From assembly GCA_021234155.1 (NCBI GenBank), contig JAJEKV010000383.1, forward strand, positions 126,001-190,000: a stretch of DNA of 64,000 nt. Direction: 5' to 3'. Made by a program: the position numbers and the translations under genes. The notes beneath the pieces were generated by a model. That model saw only the letters and a program-made list of their open reading frames with translations. It did not search any database and was not told where the DNA came from. Positions within the stretch are counted from its first letter, which is position 1; each line of letters starts with the position of its first letter. Of the stretch, positions 42,721-54,576 are shown in pieces. This DNA comes from Isoetes taiwanensis. Its lineage: Eukaryota > Streptophyta > Lycopodiopsida > Isoetales > Isoetaceae.

Positions 42721-43111
42721 TCCTGCTAGAGGTGCTTGGACCAAGGAAGCTTTAGAATCTGCCATTGATGCCATTGAGAATGGCGTATTTTCCATAAAAA
42801 AAGCTGCCCTGCATTTTGGTATCCTCTAGACTACACTTAGAAATCATTTGTATGGCAAATCCAAGAATAAATTTGGAAGCATTCCAAAGGGATTGAGTAT
42901 AGAGGAAGAAAAAATACTTCTTGAGTGGGTGTTTGAATTAGCTGATGAAGGTCGTGCTGTGAATCTAGACATTATAAAGCAGAAAGTTGCTGCCATGACC
43001 GTTACCAGACCAACTTGCTTTAAGGGTGGATTACCTGGTAAGAAGTGGTGGAAGTGCTTTAGGGGAAGGCATTCAGAATCTCTCTCAGAACTGCTCAATG
43101 CATTGAATTGC

Positions 43112-43152
43112 AAAGAAGGAAGGAAGGAAGGAAGGAAGGAAGAAAGGAAGGA
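43112..43152 (+). repeat. GAAG microsatellite in the transposase
   Basis: About ten GAAG units, one altered to GAAA, sit between the DNA-binding and DDE regions of the transposase. The reading frame is lost here. Confidence 0.9.
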
Positions 43153-43801
43153 AGTATATTTTAATGCCCTCTTCTAACCTTCAAAATTTCTACTCCACAC
43201 TAAGACAGGTCTATGATGAACATGGATTTGATGCGTCACGAGTCTAGAATTGTGATGAAACAGGGGTACAAGCAGGTTGCAGAACTAGAATGAGGGTGAT
43301 TGACAAGGACATGTGCCTAAGAGCCGAGAATGGATGACAGTCTTGGTTTGCATCAATGCATCAAGTAACAAAATTCCATGTCTGTATGCTTTTAAAGGAA
43401 AAAGAATGAGGGACCAGAATCTCATAGCAGGTTCTGAGCCTGGAGCAGTCATGTCTTTCTAAAAGAAAGCATGGACTGTTTCAGTGTGTCTAGTTTCGTA
43501 TGACCTATCTATCATTCACAACGATATTTTGATGGCAGCTGCATCAAAAAAATTCAAGAGGAGTTAAAGAGCGAAGGATGACGCTGCTAAAGATGCTTTA
43601 CGAGAATTAGGTGTGACTTCTGTTGGTGTTGCATGTGCTTCAGATTCTGAAGTTGAAGAGAAAGTGGTTACAATCGATTATCTATTGGAGAATACTGCAA
43701 GAAGGGACGCATTAGCTAGAGCTTCAAGAAGGGATGCATTAGCTAGAGCTTTGTATGAACTAGACAAATGTAATGGAGCACCAAACATACAGGAGGACTG
43801 A

Positions 43802-44879
43802 TGTTGGATTTAACGTTGGCTTGTTCTATGTCTAAATTGTTACTTTGTTGGCAGAGACCCACCCAGCGACTAAGGACAGATTATTTCTTAAGGTGTAAAG
43901 TTTGCTTAGGGTAAATTCTGGCTTATCAGCCAATGAGATGCTTCATTTGTCATGTCTTCTTTCCCAGAATGTCTCCTTGATTGCATTCTAAATTTTTACT
44001 GCCATTCTAAAATTTTATACCTGCATTGTGAGAGTTTGATATTGACATTCTAAAACTTTTATCTACATTTTGACTCGCATTCTGCTTTCTTGATTTAACT
44101 TTACTAGCCAGGGAGTTGAATCCTAGTGAGACCAAAGCTCCAGCAACATAGTCCTTCCAGAGACTTTTCAAACAGAGTAGCTCTGCTTGTCTTTGTTTTA
44201 ATCTGCACAAACTCCTAGGAACAAGAAACTAGATTCGGCGAAGGCATCGACACAAGCTCCTCCTTGGAGCAAGAAATACAAGATCTGTCACACAAGATCT
44301 ACAAGAACTTCATGCTAAATGCATCTATTTCAAAGGACAAAAACAAGAAGTAAAAAAAAAAAAAGAGCATAAACAAACATAGATCTAGCAAAAAAATTTG
44401 ATATAGAAGCCTACAATCAAACCTCGACCGTCATCATTCAAGACCAGCGCTATTGTTATACTAGAGGTTTCAATGATCGTCTGCTGCAGCACATCCTAGT
44501 ACAGCAGACCCAGGACATAAACGCATCAAGAGAAGTAGAATCTAATCTAAAACACCTGCAAGGCGATGGAGATACCAGGAGCTGGCAGAAGTTCCTCAGG
44601 AGCAGGGATTTTGAGTAGATTCTTTCGTAGATCATCTGGAAAGTAGCATTCTAGATGAGTTATCATCTTGTGCCTCTAGTAGAACCATTCTAGAATCTTC
44701 AGTTCGGATCATGAACCCTAATCAATGAACTCTAACTATAAGTTAGATGCATGTGATTAGGATTAAACATTATTCTTATTATTTATCATGTTATATAGAT
44801 ATACGATGTTGGTTGATCTCATGTTTGCACCTCTTGTATTGGGAAGGGGAGATCTAGTAGCCATTATAAAGATGAAGCT
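43802..44879. other. Intergenic, no gene seen
   Basis: AT-rich DNA with no recognised coding. Part of it may be interior sequence of the reverse-strand LTR element that follows. Confidence 0.35.
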
Positions 44880-45500
44880 CTTAGTTTAGACCCCTTAGTT
44901 CCTATTATATGCGGCATATGCATAGATCCCACTAGGCTATGGAGGCTATACAATGACTGGGCACCACACAACGGGGTCAATGGCAAAGTAGAGGAAGGTC
45001 CCTGCTGAGCGCACCTACTGGGGACACATAGCGGGCTAGGCTTATAGTCGGTCACTTCGAGAGAGTCGAATATGTGTCCGACCCTGGTTTAGTACCACCT
45101 CAAATCAAGTCAAAGCCTTTTATAGGTCAGTCCACCCTCCAACAAGAGGGTTGCCCCCTACGGACAACCCAAAAACTGTCGAAACGGCGGAATGCGAAGT
45201 GCAGCGTTTCTTTGGTCAGTCGTCGTTTCTTTGGTTGGTCGGTCGGTTGAAGATCAACTGACAGCAAACCTCACGCAGGCACAATCAGAGGGTGATCGCC
45301 CTCCCAAGTTTAGAAGATTTCGGCTCTCTTAAATTTTTTCTGATTTGATTTCTTCCCTCGCCGAATCTCCTTGTATGCCCAAGATTTCAAGCCCAAGGCC
45401 CTGATACTATGACAAAAGATATGAATAGCGGAAACATATATTGATCTGAGTGACTTGAATAGCCCCAGCCTTGGCTTGTACATTTATAGAATGGATTATG
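44880..45500 (-). mobile_element. Reverse-strand LTR retrotransposon edge
   Basis: On the reverse strand TAGTATCAGGGC (45398-45409), a two-mismatch version of the methionine-tRNA primer-binding site, follows an LTR end reading TATCTTTTGTCA. A TATA-like CTATAAATG lies about 80 bases before that end (near 45482-45490). The LTR therefore extends to higher coordinates and the interior to lower ones. No gag or pol frame could be recognised in 44880-45397. Confidence 0.45.
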
Positions 45501-48500
45501 AAGAGGTGTGTCTGATCATAGAGATGTAGATGTGTCTCTTGAAGACATGACCATTCGGCCCAAAGGGCATGCCACATCATCGATCCACGGTTCGATGCAA
45601 ACATGCAGAAATCAAGTCTATAGGCAGATCCAGAGTTTGTGTAACACAGCAGAGAAGGGATATCTTCATCCGGAGCGCATGAAAACCTTAAGCACTTAGT
45701 AGTGGTGGTATTCTAATATAGAAGACTGGATTTTTGTAGAGAGAATGTGGAACAGTTTCGGCTCTGAGGAGTTGTGTAGTAAGATTCATTAATATATGGA
45801 AATGAAGAGAAGGCGGCATGTTCTAAAGCAATGTTCCTATTAATTTCAAATGTTTTGGACTGGATGCATATAACTTTTTCTTCTGTGTAGGTAGGTTGAG
45901 AATTTGATGTGGGTTTTTTCTAAGCCAGCCTGCTTTTGCGGTCTTTAAGGCATCTCGGATGATTCCTGCATTTCGGTGTTTTGAATCTGCAATTGGATTT
46001 ATTTCTTAACAAGATGCAAAATCTACAGTTTTTGGATGCTCGATTTGCAACATAAAGCAATATTTTAATCGACTGATCATTGCTGGGATGCAAAGTTATC
46101 CCAAATATGTAATTTTGCCCCAAAATTTGTACTCAGTCTTTGTGATCTTAGCGGAAATCACAAGGGCTCTGGCTTCATGAAACTCGCAATCAATCTGTGT
46201 GCAGGCCTCCACAAATTTTTGGATTTGTTTTCACTCCTTGGTAGTGGCAAATCCAGCATGCTCAGTCTGTATGTCATGTGTTAATAAATTCAATTTTCTG
46301 TTAATTTCGGTTGGCTGAAGGGCATTCCTAATGAACAAGGGGCTTCAATTTGTCTGGACGACGGTAATATTCTTCATGCCCATCAAAATATTAATGGTGA
46401 ACATCTTAAAATGGCACGATTGAGATGGTATATATATGAGTTTATACTACTAATTGCGTAACTTAACGTAATGAATATCGTGCAAATTTAAATAAAGAAA
46501 AATTTCTCATAATCCTTGATTACAAATCAAAACATGCTGGAAGGTCTTACTTCCAGTAGGACATTAATATCATTAAGCCAAAACTTCAAATACATGTGCC
46601 TATCTCATGTGAGTATAGCTCAATTATGATGCAATTTCTTATAAGCAAGCTACATTCGACACTTCATTTACCTCTACTTGTGTAAAATCTCTTGACTATT
46701 AAATCGCATATTTTTTGGGCTTCTCATACTTCTTCTCTATAATTCATTGGCTATTTGTTACATGAAGCAATTCATGTCTCGAGGCATCTTTCTTTTTTCT
46801 TTTAACATGTAATTTCATTCTTCTAAACAATTCTATCTTTTACTTTACCTACCTATTAAGATTACTTCTTTAACATTCATGACTACTAAATCGCCTAATA
46901 TATCTAACATTCTAGACCTATCAACTTGTACACATTCTATTCCTCAACACTACAAATCACTGTTTCCTCTATGCCCCTCCATGAGGGCAACGCTTTATGT
47001 GACAACACCTTGTTATTCTTTATGTCGTAAATGGAACCTTGCAGTTGCGGCGTCTTACATCATTATGACATCGCACTTGCAACATGACACTTCGCTAGTG
47101 CGGCATGGCACTTTGCAACATAGGGTGCAACTGCAACATCTTACCAGACATTCCAACACGGACGTGGGACATTCTACTTGCGACAACATTATTTGACGTC
47201 ATGGGAAAATGCACAATTTCTGCAACGTGGACAGTTGACATACGTCGCAAACTGACATCTTAAACAACCCATCTTCTACTAGTGAAAAACATGTATGTTG
47301 TAATTCTTTGGAGCCCTGTTTTGTATTAAATTGACAAAAAGACATGTTCTTAACGACCGACTATATGAGTTGGCTACTTTAGAGTATAGAAACGGCTAGA
47401 TTTGGACCACAATCATCAGCAGATATGTTTTACGTATGCTACTTCCAATTTGGGCTACTCCATCAAAAATTTGTTATTCTGATAGCCGGCAAGACGAAAT
47501 TGGGAACCAACTGATTTTTTTCTATGCAATCCAGCATAAAACAGAGCGACCACCAAGATTTCTGTACGCAGTCTAGAGTATGAAACAGGGGCCCACCCAA
47601 TTTGCTATTATGAATACACTCCGAAATAAAATAGGACGACTACCCAATTTTGGGTCCTTAAAAACAGCTCATCCAAGATAGAGTCTGGGATGAGACAATG
47701 AGGTGACTCATGCTGGTATATCACTTGATGACTTCTATGATTTGTAGTGAAATCGTATCGGTTTCAAACTGTAAAATGCTTGGCAGTGCAGACTATGTCT
47801 TTCATAAGGACTAGAATGCAGCTCAAGTAGTTCAACGCTTGTCATCGTGAAGCAAGATTCTAAGGAGAAGCATGTAATTCTATTTCTTGGTCATGGTTAT
47901 AAGCGATAGTATCTTAGACGATGTTCAGCATAAATATATGCATTTGAGCCTCACCCACGAAGACGAGAGAAGCACCCAGATGGTGTAGTCATGTTGAGTC
48001 CAAAAAGTTAGCATCTATATATGGGCCTTGTAAGACGTAAGAGTGAGCTATATTCTTGTATTTTTCTTTTGTATGCTTGTTTTGGGGTGGGAGGGGCGGA
48101 GAGGGGAGGCACATTTGTGGTTGCTAGTTTCTTCAAATGAATGGCTATCACTGAGAAGAAGTTTTAACGTTATTAGAAGTCCTCGAATTGATAAACATTA
48201 TTGCAAATCTCTGTGACGTAGAGTGTATGCCATAAATCAAAAGGTCTTTGAAGGTCTATTAAGCAGGCTTTGAAATCCTCGATTAAGTCTACTAGAAAAA
48301 ATGCTGCCTTCAATAAGCAACTACTGGAATTTACAAACTTGAACCAAAAACCACATACATTAATAGGTAAAATTCCACCCATTTCAAAATTTTGAAAGGT
48401 AAACTAGTTAATATTCTCTCTAAATTTAGGATTTTCCAATCAATTTGGATGAGGACACCCCTTTACTTTCTAGACCTCTCTTTAACTGATGAGCCTACAA

Positions 48501-48641
48501 ACTGCACTGCCCCGCCTGCTCATATGGTAACCATCAATAGGTTTTCTGGAAGTAAAGTCTAACACTACTGACCTAATAAAATTCCCCAACACTTTTATAA
48601 ATTTTCCAAAAATTTGCTATTTTTGTTATTCCATAAAAGGT
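45501..48641. other. Long stretch with no recognised gene
   Basis: AT-rich DNA; the first part probably belongs to the reverse-strand LTR. Short frames on both strands show no motif. Near 47040-47200 the words GCAACATGACACTT and GCAACAT recur in a loosely repetitive block. I see no RNA gene. Confidence 0.35.
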
Positions 48642-48661
48642 TACTTTTTTTTTTTTTTTTT
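48642..48661. repeat. Poly(T) run
   Basis: Twenty consecutive T. It could be the poly(A) tail of a reverse-strand retroposon, but no body of such an element is recognised next to it. Confidence 0.6.
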
Positions 48662-48770
48662 TGGTTGGAACTAGCTTCAGTATGTTCAAAACTAAAGTGG
48701 AAATTAAGGAGACAAAGTAGAAAATTAAGGAGACTAACTCCATATTTTTCAAAGCTTGCTATTAGGACCA

Positions 48771-48893
<123 letters not shown>

Positions 48894-48959
48894 TGTAATT
48901 GCGATTTTCTAGTCGGATATAGATTTTCAGCAGCTGCTATCAGATGGCTGCCCCAAAGA

Positions 48960-49880
48960 AACAATCCAACAAAATAACATAAAAGCATAAAGAATCAGAC
49001 TCTGATGGGGAATCATCTGGGCAGGTCGCCATACAAGTAGAATCATCTGGGAAAATTTTGCTCATGGCTATCTGGAATGAACTAACAACATTCAGACAAG
49101 AAGCAGCATCCTGAGAGGAGAAGCTGATGGCAGAAATCAGAAATTTGAGGGCAGATAACGATTGTCTTCGTGCACATTTCTAGTAATTACGAGAAGAAAT
49201 GGATCATGTCAAATAGGAACTCAAGGAATTGCAAGAAGATGAAGGATCAGATAGTATAACAGAAATTTCAGATTTAAAGAATGCTTTGAGAAGTAAGTAG
49301 AGACACAAGAATGGAAACAACGAGCTTTAAACATCCGCATTGTGGGATTGACAGAAAAGGAGAATGAGAACATAAAAGAGGTAGTGTCAAAATTCTTTAG
49401 CAAAGAAATGAAGATAACTAGAGCAGATTTTGTGGATGCTTTCTTGATTGAAAAGAAGGATCGTGGGAAACGCCACATTCTGGTGAAGTTTGCCAACAGG
49501 GAAGATCGTTTTTGGTACTAAAACAGAGATACACACTGAAAGGAAAATTTGTATGGGCGAACGATGATCTTCCCAAATGCCAAATGCTTGAGAAGAAGCA
49601 AGAAATTGCTAAGTTTAAAGAGGCAAGGCAAAACAATCAGAAAGTGAAGTGGGCCAAAGGGAAGGCTGTGATTGAATAGGTAGATGCATGAGCCTTAGAA
49701 TAGTGGTCTTGAATATAAACAGACTCACTATTGATAAGGTAATTAGTATTCTAGATAATGTTGATGTTATTCGTTTTGTGGAAACAAAAGAACATAATTT
49801 GTATGCTTTGCCTGACATTGAAGGCTTTGATATGATCTATTCAGTTTATACAGTTAAATGGGAGAGAGAAATATACTAAT
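48960..49880 (+). mobile_element. LINE-B 5' part: ORF1 and start of ORF2
   Basis: Coiled-coil-like pieces (LMAEIRNLRADNDCLRAHF, LKELQEDEGSDSITEIS) precede an RRM-like ORF1 segment, LNIRIVGLTEKENENIKEV, with RGKRHILVKFANRED. A new frame at 49688 opens MSLRIVVLNINRLTIDKVIS and DVIRFVETKEHN, the start of an APE-type endonuclease. The layout parallels LINE-A. Coding stops where the reverse-strand Harbinger gene begins, so the LINE was probably cut by that insertion. Several stops make it inactive. Confidence 0.65.
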
Positions 49881-51098
49881 AATATTTGCATTCCTGCTGA
49901 TAGCATTGTATAAACACATGAAGCATGGATAATTTTGGTTGCTCTGCCAACATGAATTGGCAAAGATTCCAGAATTCTAAACTTCTCCTTGACTATACCA
50001 AAGCCATTTTCCACACATATTCTACCTTTGCAAATTCTCTTATTGAATCTGCCATAGCCACCTTTGCCATCTGGAAAGACTTTGAGAAGAAATCTTTGAC
50101 TGGGATAAGCTGAATCCCTGAGCAACATTGGTGGAATTGTGACAGTAACATGTTGATCTGTCATTTGCCCTTTACTAATCTTTTTACCACTCATTTGAAC
50201 TATTGAACCCTGCAAAATTTGTCTGGCATCTAGCCTCTTATATAATAAACTCTTTTTAAACTGGTTTGCATCATGAACAGAGCCAGTCCTGTTGACACAA
50301 ACATTTATAAATAACCTTGAGTGAGTAACCACACCTTGCATTAGGGCATGAATGCCTCTTGTGCCTCGAATAATAATCATCACCCTTGTCCTTGCTCCAA
50401 GGTTTTCTGTATAAATACACTTGAGAACCATCAACTGCTCCAAAGATATTACGTATACCTATAGCATCTTCAAATTCTTTGTTTATATCTAACAATCTTT
50501 GGCCTATTGGTAAGGCAATGAACCTCTTGTAAAGGATGGTCTTAAAAGCCAAGGCCAGAGTTATTTTCTTTGTGTATTTCTGTACAGTAGCTTTACCAAC
50601 ATAAAATCTTTGACCTACATGTAAAGGCTTCTCACCATGTGCTAGAAAATATAAAACCATAGCCACTGCTTTTTTGGGATCAACAGGGGCTCTTACCTTG
50701 ATTCCTAGTCTGATTAGGTAAGGGACAATGAGCCCAACCAGAGTCTCGAATGCACCCCTCTTCATCCGATAGAACTGGTGCTATATATCATCCTCAAATG
50801 AGGGAAGGCAGTTCCAAGCATGATTGTCAATGTTGTCCCATTGTGTTGCTTGCCTTGGACAAACCCAAAATCTCCTTGGAGGCCTCTTTAGTCTCGAGGA
50901 AGCTGCCAGCAACAAAGTGGAAGATGCACACATATAGTTTATGTTATCTTCTACATCTTCATCCCGTTCTAAGAAATCCATCGGGTCTGCTTGTTCGATT
51001 TCTTGTATCAAATGAAGACAATAGTTTTGGAATGCTAATCCAAGGAGAATGGCCCTCAGAAGCATGGCAATCATGCCGAGGATTACCGGATCCATCAA
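49841..51098 (-). pseudogene. PIF/Harbinger transposase, nearly full length
   Basis: On the reverse strand the frame starts MMDPVILGMIAMLLRAILLG near 51098. It reaches a single TAG (50781-50783), then continues in the same frame with RGAFETLVGLIVPYLIRLG and the helix-turn-helix KPLHVGQRFYVGKATVQKY. The catalytic triad is recognisable: IFGAVDGSQVYL (first Asp), LLRDSAYPSQRFLLK (second Asp) and VENGFGIVKEKFRIL (Glu). One frameshift lies near 50350, between YYSRHKRHS and LMQGVVTHSRLFIN. Total length of about 410 codons suits the family. Harbinger elements usually need a second, Myb-like protein, which I do not see. Terminal repeats were not identified. One stop and one shift suggest fairly recent decay. 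Confidence 0.9.
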
Positions 51099-52685
51099 AG
51101 TATTGCAGCTAAGGCCGAAAAATATTAGATTCTAAGATCGAGAATGAGGAAAAATGAAGCTTGTGTTCAAAATATGGGATTCTTGAAGCTAAAAAACAGA
51201 AATGTGGGATAATTCGAAACTCAAAACTTGGAATGTGGGATAATTCGAAGTCACATTGCCGCCAAGGTAGAGGCGCGAAGAAATTCTGGTGGAGCAGACT
51301 TTAAAATGAGAAGGGTAACTAATGTAAACAAGTTAATTTGAAGTGGTTATCTGTCGATCGAGATAGTTCAAAGGTGTTCAGAGGCAAATAAACCAATTAA
51401 GATGTATCTAAGCAATGCGAGTAGTGGATTAGACAATCATAATTGTTCTTATTGATTTTAAATCATAGTGGCTTGTAAAAACCAAATAATCGTGAAGGTA
51501 GTTACATGGATTTTGACAACAACAAAAACTTTACCATAAAATCCAAACATCATGAATAAGTAAAGTAATGAAAGCCATCTTTTAATTTTTCAGAAACCTG
51601 GAGTATTTCAATGATGTTGTCACAGCCATAAAACTCTTTAATAAGGTATTTAGGCAAAGCAAATAGTCTTTAAATTTTTCTAGCCTAATGTGAGAATAAA
51701 AGCAAGACATACTACGTCGCGCTCTTTCAAAACACAATCAGCCCAAGCAGGATTAGTATGTAACAAAATGATGGGTAAGTGCATTATAAAGCACAAACAA
51801 AATGAGCCTAGTTTCAGATCAGATCCAATGATGAAGTAGGATGAAAAAAAGGCCATAAACTTGAGCATACTACCTTATGCAAACAAAGGAAGCAATGGGC
51901 TGTTATGCATCAATCTGTTATGCAAATAAATTTACCCTTATTAACATCAAACAGGGCTGATATGACAGATCTGATTAGAGAGTCTGTATCATCCAAAAGT
52001 CCGGAATTAGATGGCATTTCACAGATTGAAATCAAGGCAAACTACCCACGTAAGAATTAAGCTGGCAACCAGACAAAATTAATGATAGCAAGATGCTAAG
52101 GGGTCGAATTATGCAGTACAAGCCTCAGAAGGCTATATTCTAATTTATAAGAGCTCGAATCATGCAGTAGCATTACAACTGGCAATGGGATTCAACAACT
52201 AACCTGGTATTTCGTAAGCTGGAGGGGCAAACCAACGATAGTAAGCGGCAAGTTTCCAAATCAATCAAGGCATTGAAGTGCCTGGTGAGATCGAGGTCAG
52301 CAACAAAGGGATTAGCATGATTGGTTTCAGGGCAAAAAACGTAGCCCAAAATAAGACAAGGTTAAATTTGCAAGAAAAAAATTATTTTTGATTTATTAAT
52401 AGCAATTTCCACATATATACATGCCTTACTATGTGAAAGTCTACTCTTTTAATGCCTAGAGTAGCTAGCAAGTGAGGAAAAAGGTCAAATTAGTGATGAT
52501 ACAGAGCATGATTAGGATCAAGGCAAAAAAACACAGTTTAAATAACAATGCGAAATTTTCAACTATCTATATACATTTAATACTAGCATTTTTGCTCCTT
52601 TGGTCCATGTCTACATAAATGGGTATATCTGAAACCATAATACAAAGAATAGCCAATAGACTTAAGAAAAACATTCAAATTAATG
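51099..52685. other. No gene recognised
   Basis: AT-rich DNA between the Harbinger gene and the Penelope-like RT. Some words recur (AGCATGATTNG then AGGGCAAAAAA near 52315 and 52508), suggesting a degraded duplication. The 3' end of the Penelope-like element, or the 5' end of the Harbinger element, may lie here. Confidence 0.35.
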
Positions 52686-54110
52686 TCAATACCATGCTTG
52701 TGCCATGTCTTTGTTTTGCAAGTTTGTAGAAGAGACAGCCATATTAACGTCAATCTTAGCACCAGGGAACGTATTGTTACGCAAGTATTTGCGTATTATC
52801 ATTACCAATCTCGCTTCTTGAAAACCATTGGATTTGAACGCTTGGATCAAGATCTTCAATTCTTTCAAAAAAGCTTCAATAGAATTGCAGCAGTAAACGA
52901 GTGGAAATATTTGTGAAAGAATGACATTATACGCATTAGCAATAGGTCTATTGGAGTTTAGATGAATAAATTGCAAGACCTTAGAATTTAATGCACGCCT
53001 TTTATCATATTTACTGATTAATACATTCTCAACATCAGAGCAGTCAATAAATGTTCCAAGAAAATGGCCTTGTTTTAGCTCATTGGATTGAAGTTCAAAC
53101 TTTAGGCGTTCGTTTGGGTAAATCCAGAGGGGATTATCCAAGCTTCTTGGTTGTTCGGGTTGCAAGAAAATTGAAGCTATAGGATTATTTAGAATCGAGA
53201 GGTCATCTCTGTAGCGGAAGGCATGCATGAACAGTTCCATTAGATCATATCTACATAGCCTAGCTAATCTTTTAAAGAACTGAATCTCATAGAAGGATAA
53301 ATACCAGTTACACCAAAGAGGTGAGCATGAAAATCCCTTTGGGATTCCTTTCATTTGCCGCCAAAGTTCTTTGCCACACCTAATAATTCCGCAATTCAAA
53401 AGCTAAGTATTCCATTCTATAACCATGTGCTTATCCAAGACCATCCATCCTTTAGGAACATCAGTTACAACTTTACATGCGATGGAGTGCCCAAGTGGTT
53501 TGAAAATCACGCGTTCTCTAAAGTTCAAATTATTATAGGCCAGGGTAAAAGCATGTTAGGGTGTCCCTTAAAAAGTATTATTTAGTGACCAAAAAAGTAC
53601 CTAAAAAGGTACCCAGGACTGGGTACTGGGTACCTGTGTAATATCTCAATAAAAGGTACATGCTAGAACTTTTATATATATTTTGGTCTCCGGTAGCATT
53701 ATCTTTATCTTAACTTTGAATATTAATGCGTCCGTGACTTTTATTTTAGACTTTTGTACTAGTTTTAATGAAAATAAAAATGAGAAAGTACCCAGTTCTG
53801 AAGTACCTAGTGTATGTACTTTTGCAGGTTCCAAAAGTGGTACACCCTAACATGCTTTTACCCGCCAAGTATATCATTTTTTCCATAATTTGGATAATCC
53901 CGTCATCCCCAACAAGCGGAATATTCTCGTAACATTTAGCTATGTCTACACAAAAGATATTCGTAATTTTGGAGGGTAGATTTAGAAAGAATTCTGTATT
54001 AGATTTACAGGGCCAGAAGGCTGAGGACTTAACGTTAAAAAATTGGGCATAAATCTTTCTCTTTTTTTATTGAAGGCGACTATTTATATTAGGTATAAGT
54101 TGAGTGTACA
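52686..54110 (-). pseudogene. Penelope-like element reverse transcriptase
   Basis: Reading the reverse strand from about 54110: IYAQFFNVKSSAFWPCKS, then FCVDIAKCYENIPL (motif A, DI..CY.NIP). A nested MITE follows, and beyond it LGHSIACKVVTDVPKG. The last 238 codons (53399-52686) carry KGIPKGFSCSPLWCNWYL (motif B), then AFRYRDDLSILNN (motif C, YRDD) and ISKYDKRRALNSKVLQF, with a C-terminal SNRPIANAYNVILSQIF. These motifs are those of Penelope-like elements, especially the Naiad/Chlamys/Hydra-like group, and not of LINEs or LTR elements. Upstream sequence is frame-broken and joins L1-C at about 54120. No GIY-YIG endonuclease motif was found on either side. A cellular RVT gene is a less likely alternative. 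Confidence 0.75.
53543..53863. mobile_element. MITE copy 2 (GGGTNAAAGCATG family)
   Basis: The insert is 321 bp with termini GGGTAAAAGCATGTTAGGGT and its exact inverse. GCCA flanks it on both sides (53539-53542 and 53864-53867), a possible 4-bp target duplication. It interrupts the Penelope-like RT between motif A and motif B; the frame fits together when it is removed. The interior is rich in GGTACC-like words. Confidence 0.88.
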
Positions 54111-54216
54111 AAAAAACTTTTTTCAAGGGAAGTGTAACCCTATAACATTTTAATACTTTTTAAGAAAAAGCGGTATCTGAGAGACAGAGTCATTTTGGAC
54201 AGTTCTAAGAAAAAGC

Positions 54217-54576
54217 TTAGTGAAATCCTTGAAGGTGCTGGTTTGTCCTCTTCCTTGCTTTCCCCTTCACTATCAGATGAAATGTGCAGTAGGTGCATTT
54301 ACAAATGCCCGCCTTGGCCATGTTGAATCTCCCTTTGGCGTCTCTGGCCTCGCATATCAAATCTCTTCGGATGTTGTAGTTTTGGTCACAGCAGCAACCA
54401 CATACGCATAAGGCGTCGAGATGTGCAGATGTATCAGTAGGGCCAAAGAATCTGATCCATTCCTTCTCCTGCTCGGCCTTATTCCTTTTCCATTCTAGCC
54501 TCCTAGTCATCAGGAACAGGGTTTCTGCAGCAATAAACGAATCATCCATTAATACTAAGGATCCAATTAATGTCAT
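54217..54576 (-). other. Cysteine-rich frame after L1-C ORF2
   Basis: A 119-codon reverse-strand frame overlaps the last codons of L1-C ORF2. It contains KAEQEKEWIRFFGPTDTSAH and CVCGCCCDQNYNIRRDLIC, then CKCTYCTFHLIVKGKARKR. The cysteine spacing resembles a metal-binding region, and this is where LINE 3' sequence is expected. It may be a frameshifted extension of ORF2, or chance. Confidence 0.3.

Larger units (their letters stand above)
42271..43801 (+). pseudogene. Pogo/CENP-B-type transposase remnant
   Basis: The N-terminus (RPLIFAQKSMNVGKKLV) is followed, beyond a nested insert, by a helix-turn-helix: ARGAWTKEALESAIDAIENG and FSIKKAALHFGIL. A TAG lies near 42827. The CENP-B-type second helix domain (LSIEEEKILLEWVFELADEG, GLPGKKWWKCFRGRHSES) runs into a GAAG microsatellite. 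The DDE core begins after a shift with YDEHGFDASRV, NCDETGVQAG and MTVLVCINASSNKIPCLYAF. The last frame (43613-43801) ends with a repeated RRDALARA. This is the pogo branch of Tc1/mariner, a cut-and-paste transposase. Stops and frameshifts show it is inactive. Confidence 0.75.

Noticed and set aside
46879-47196. 105-codon forward frame rich in Thr, His and Ser
   Set aside because: It covers a loosely repetitive GCAACAT block with no recognisable domain.
52686-53399. Telomerase or group II intron reverse transcriptase
   Set aside because: The GIP.G..CSPL and RYRDDL motifs with the SKYDKR-type tail fit Penelope-like elements; no telomerase-specific or intron maturase features are visible.
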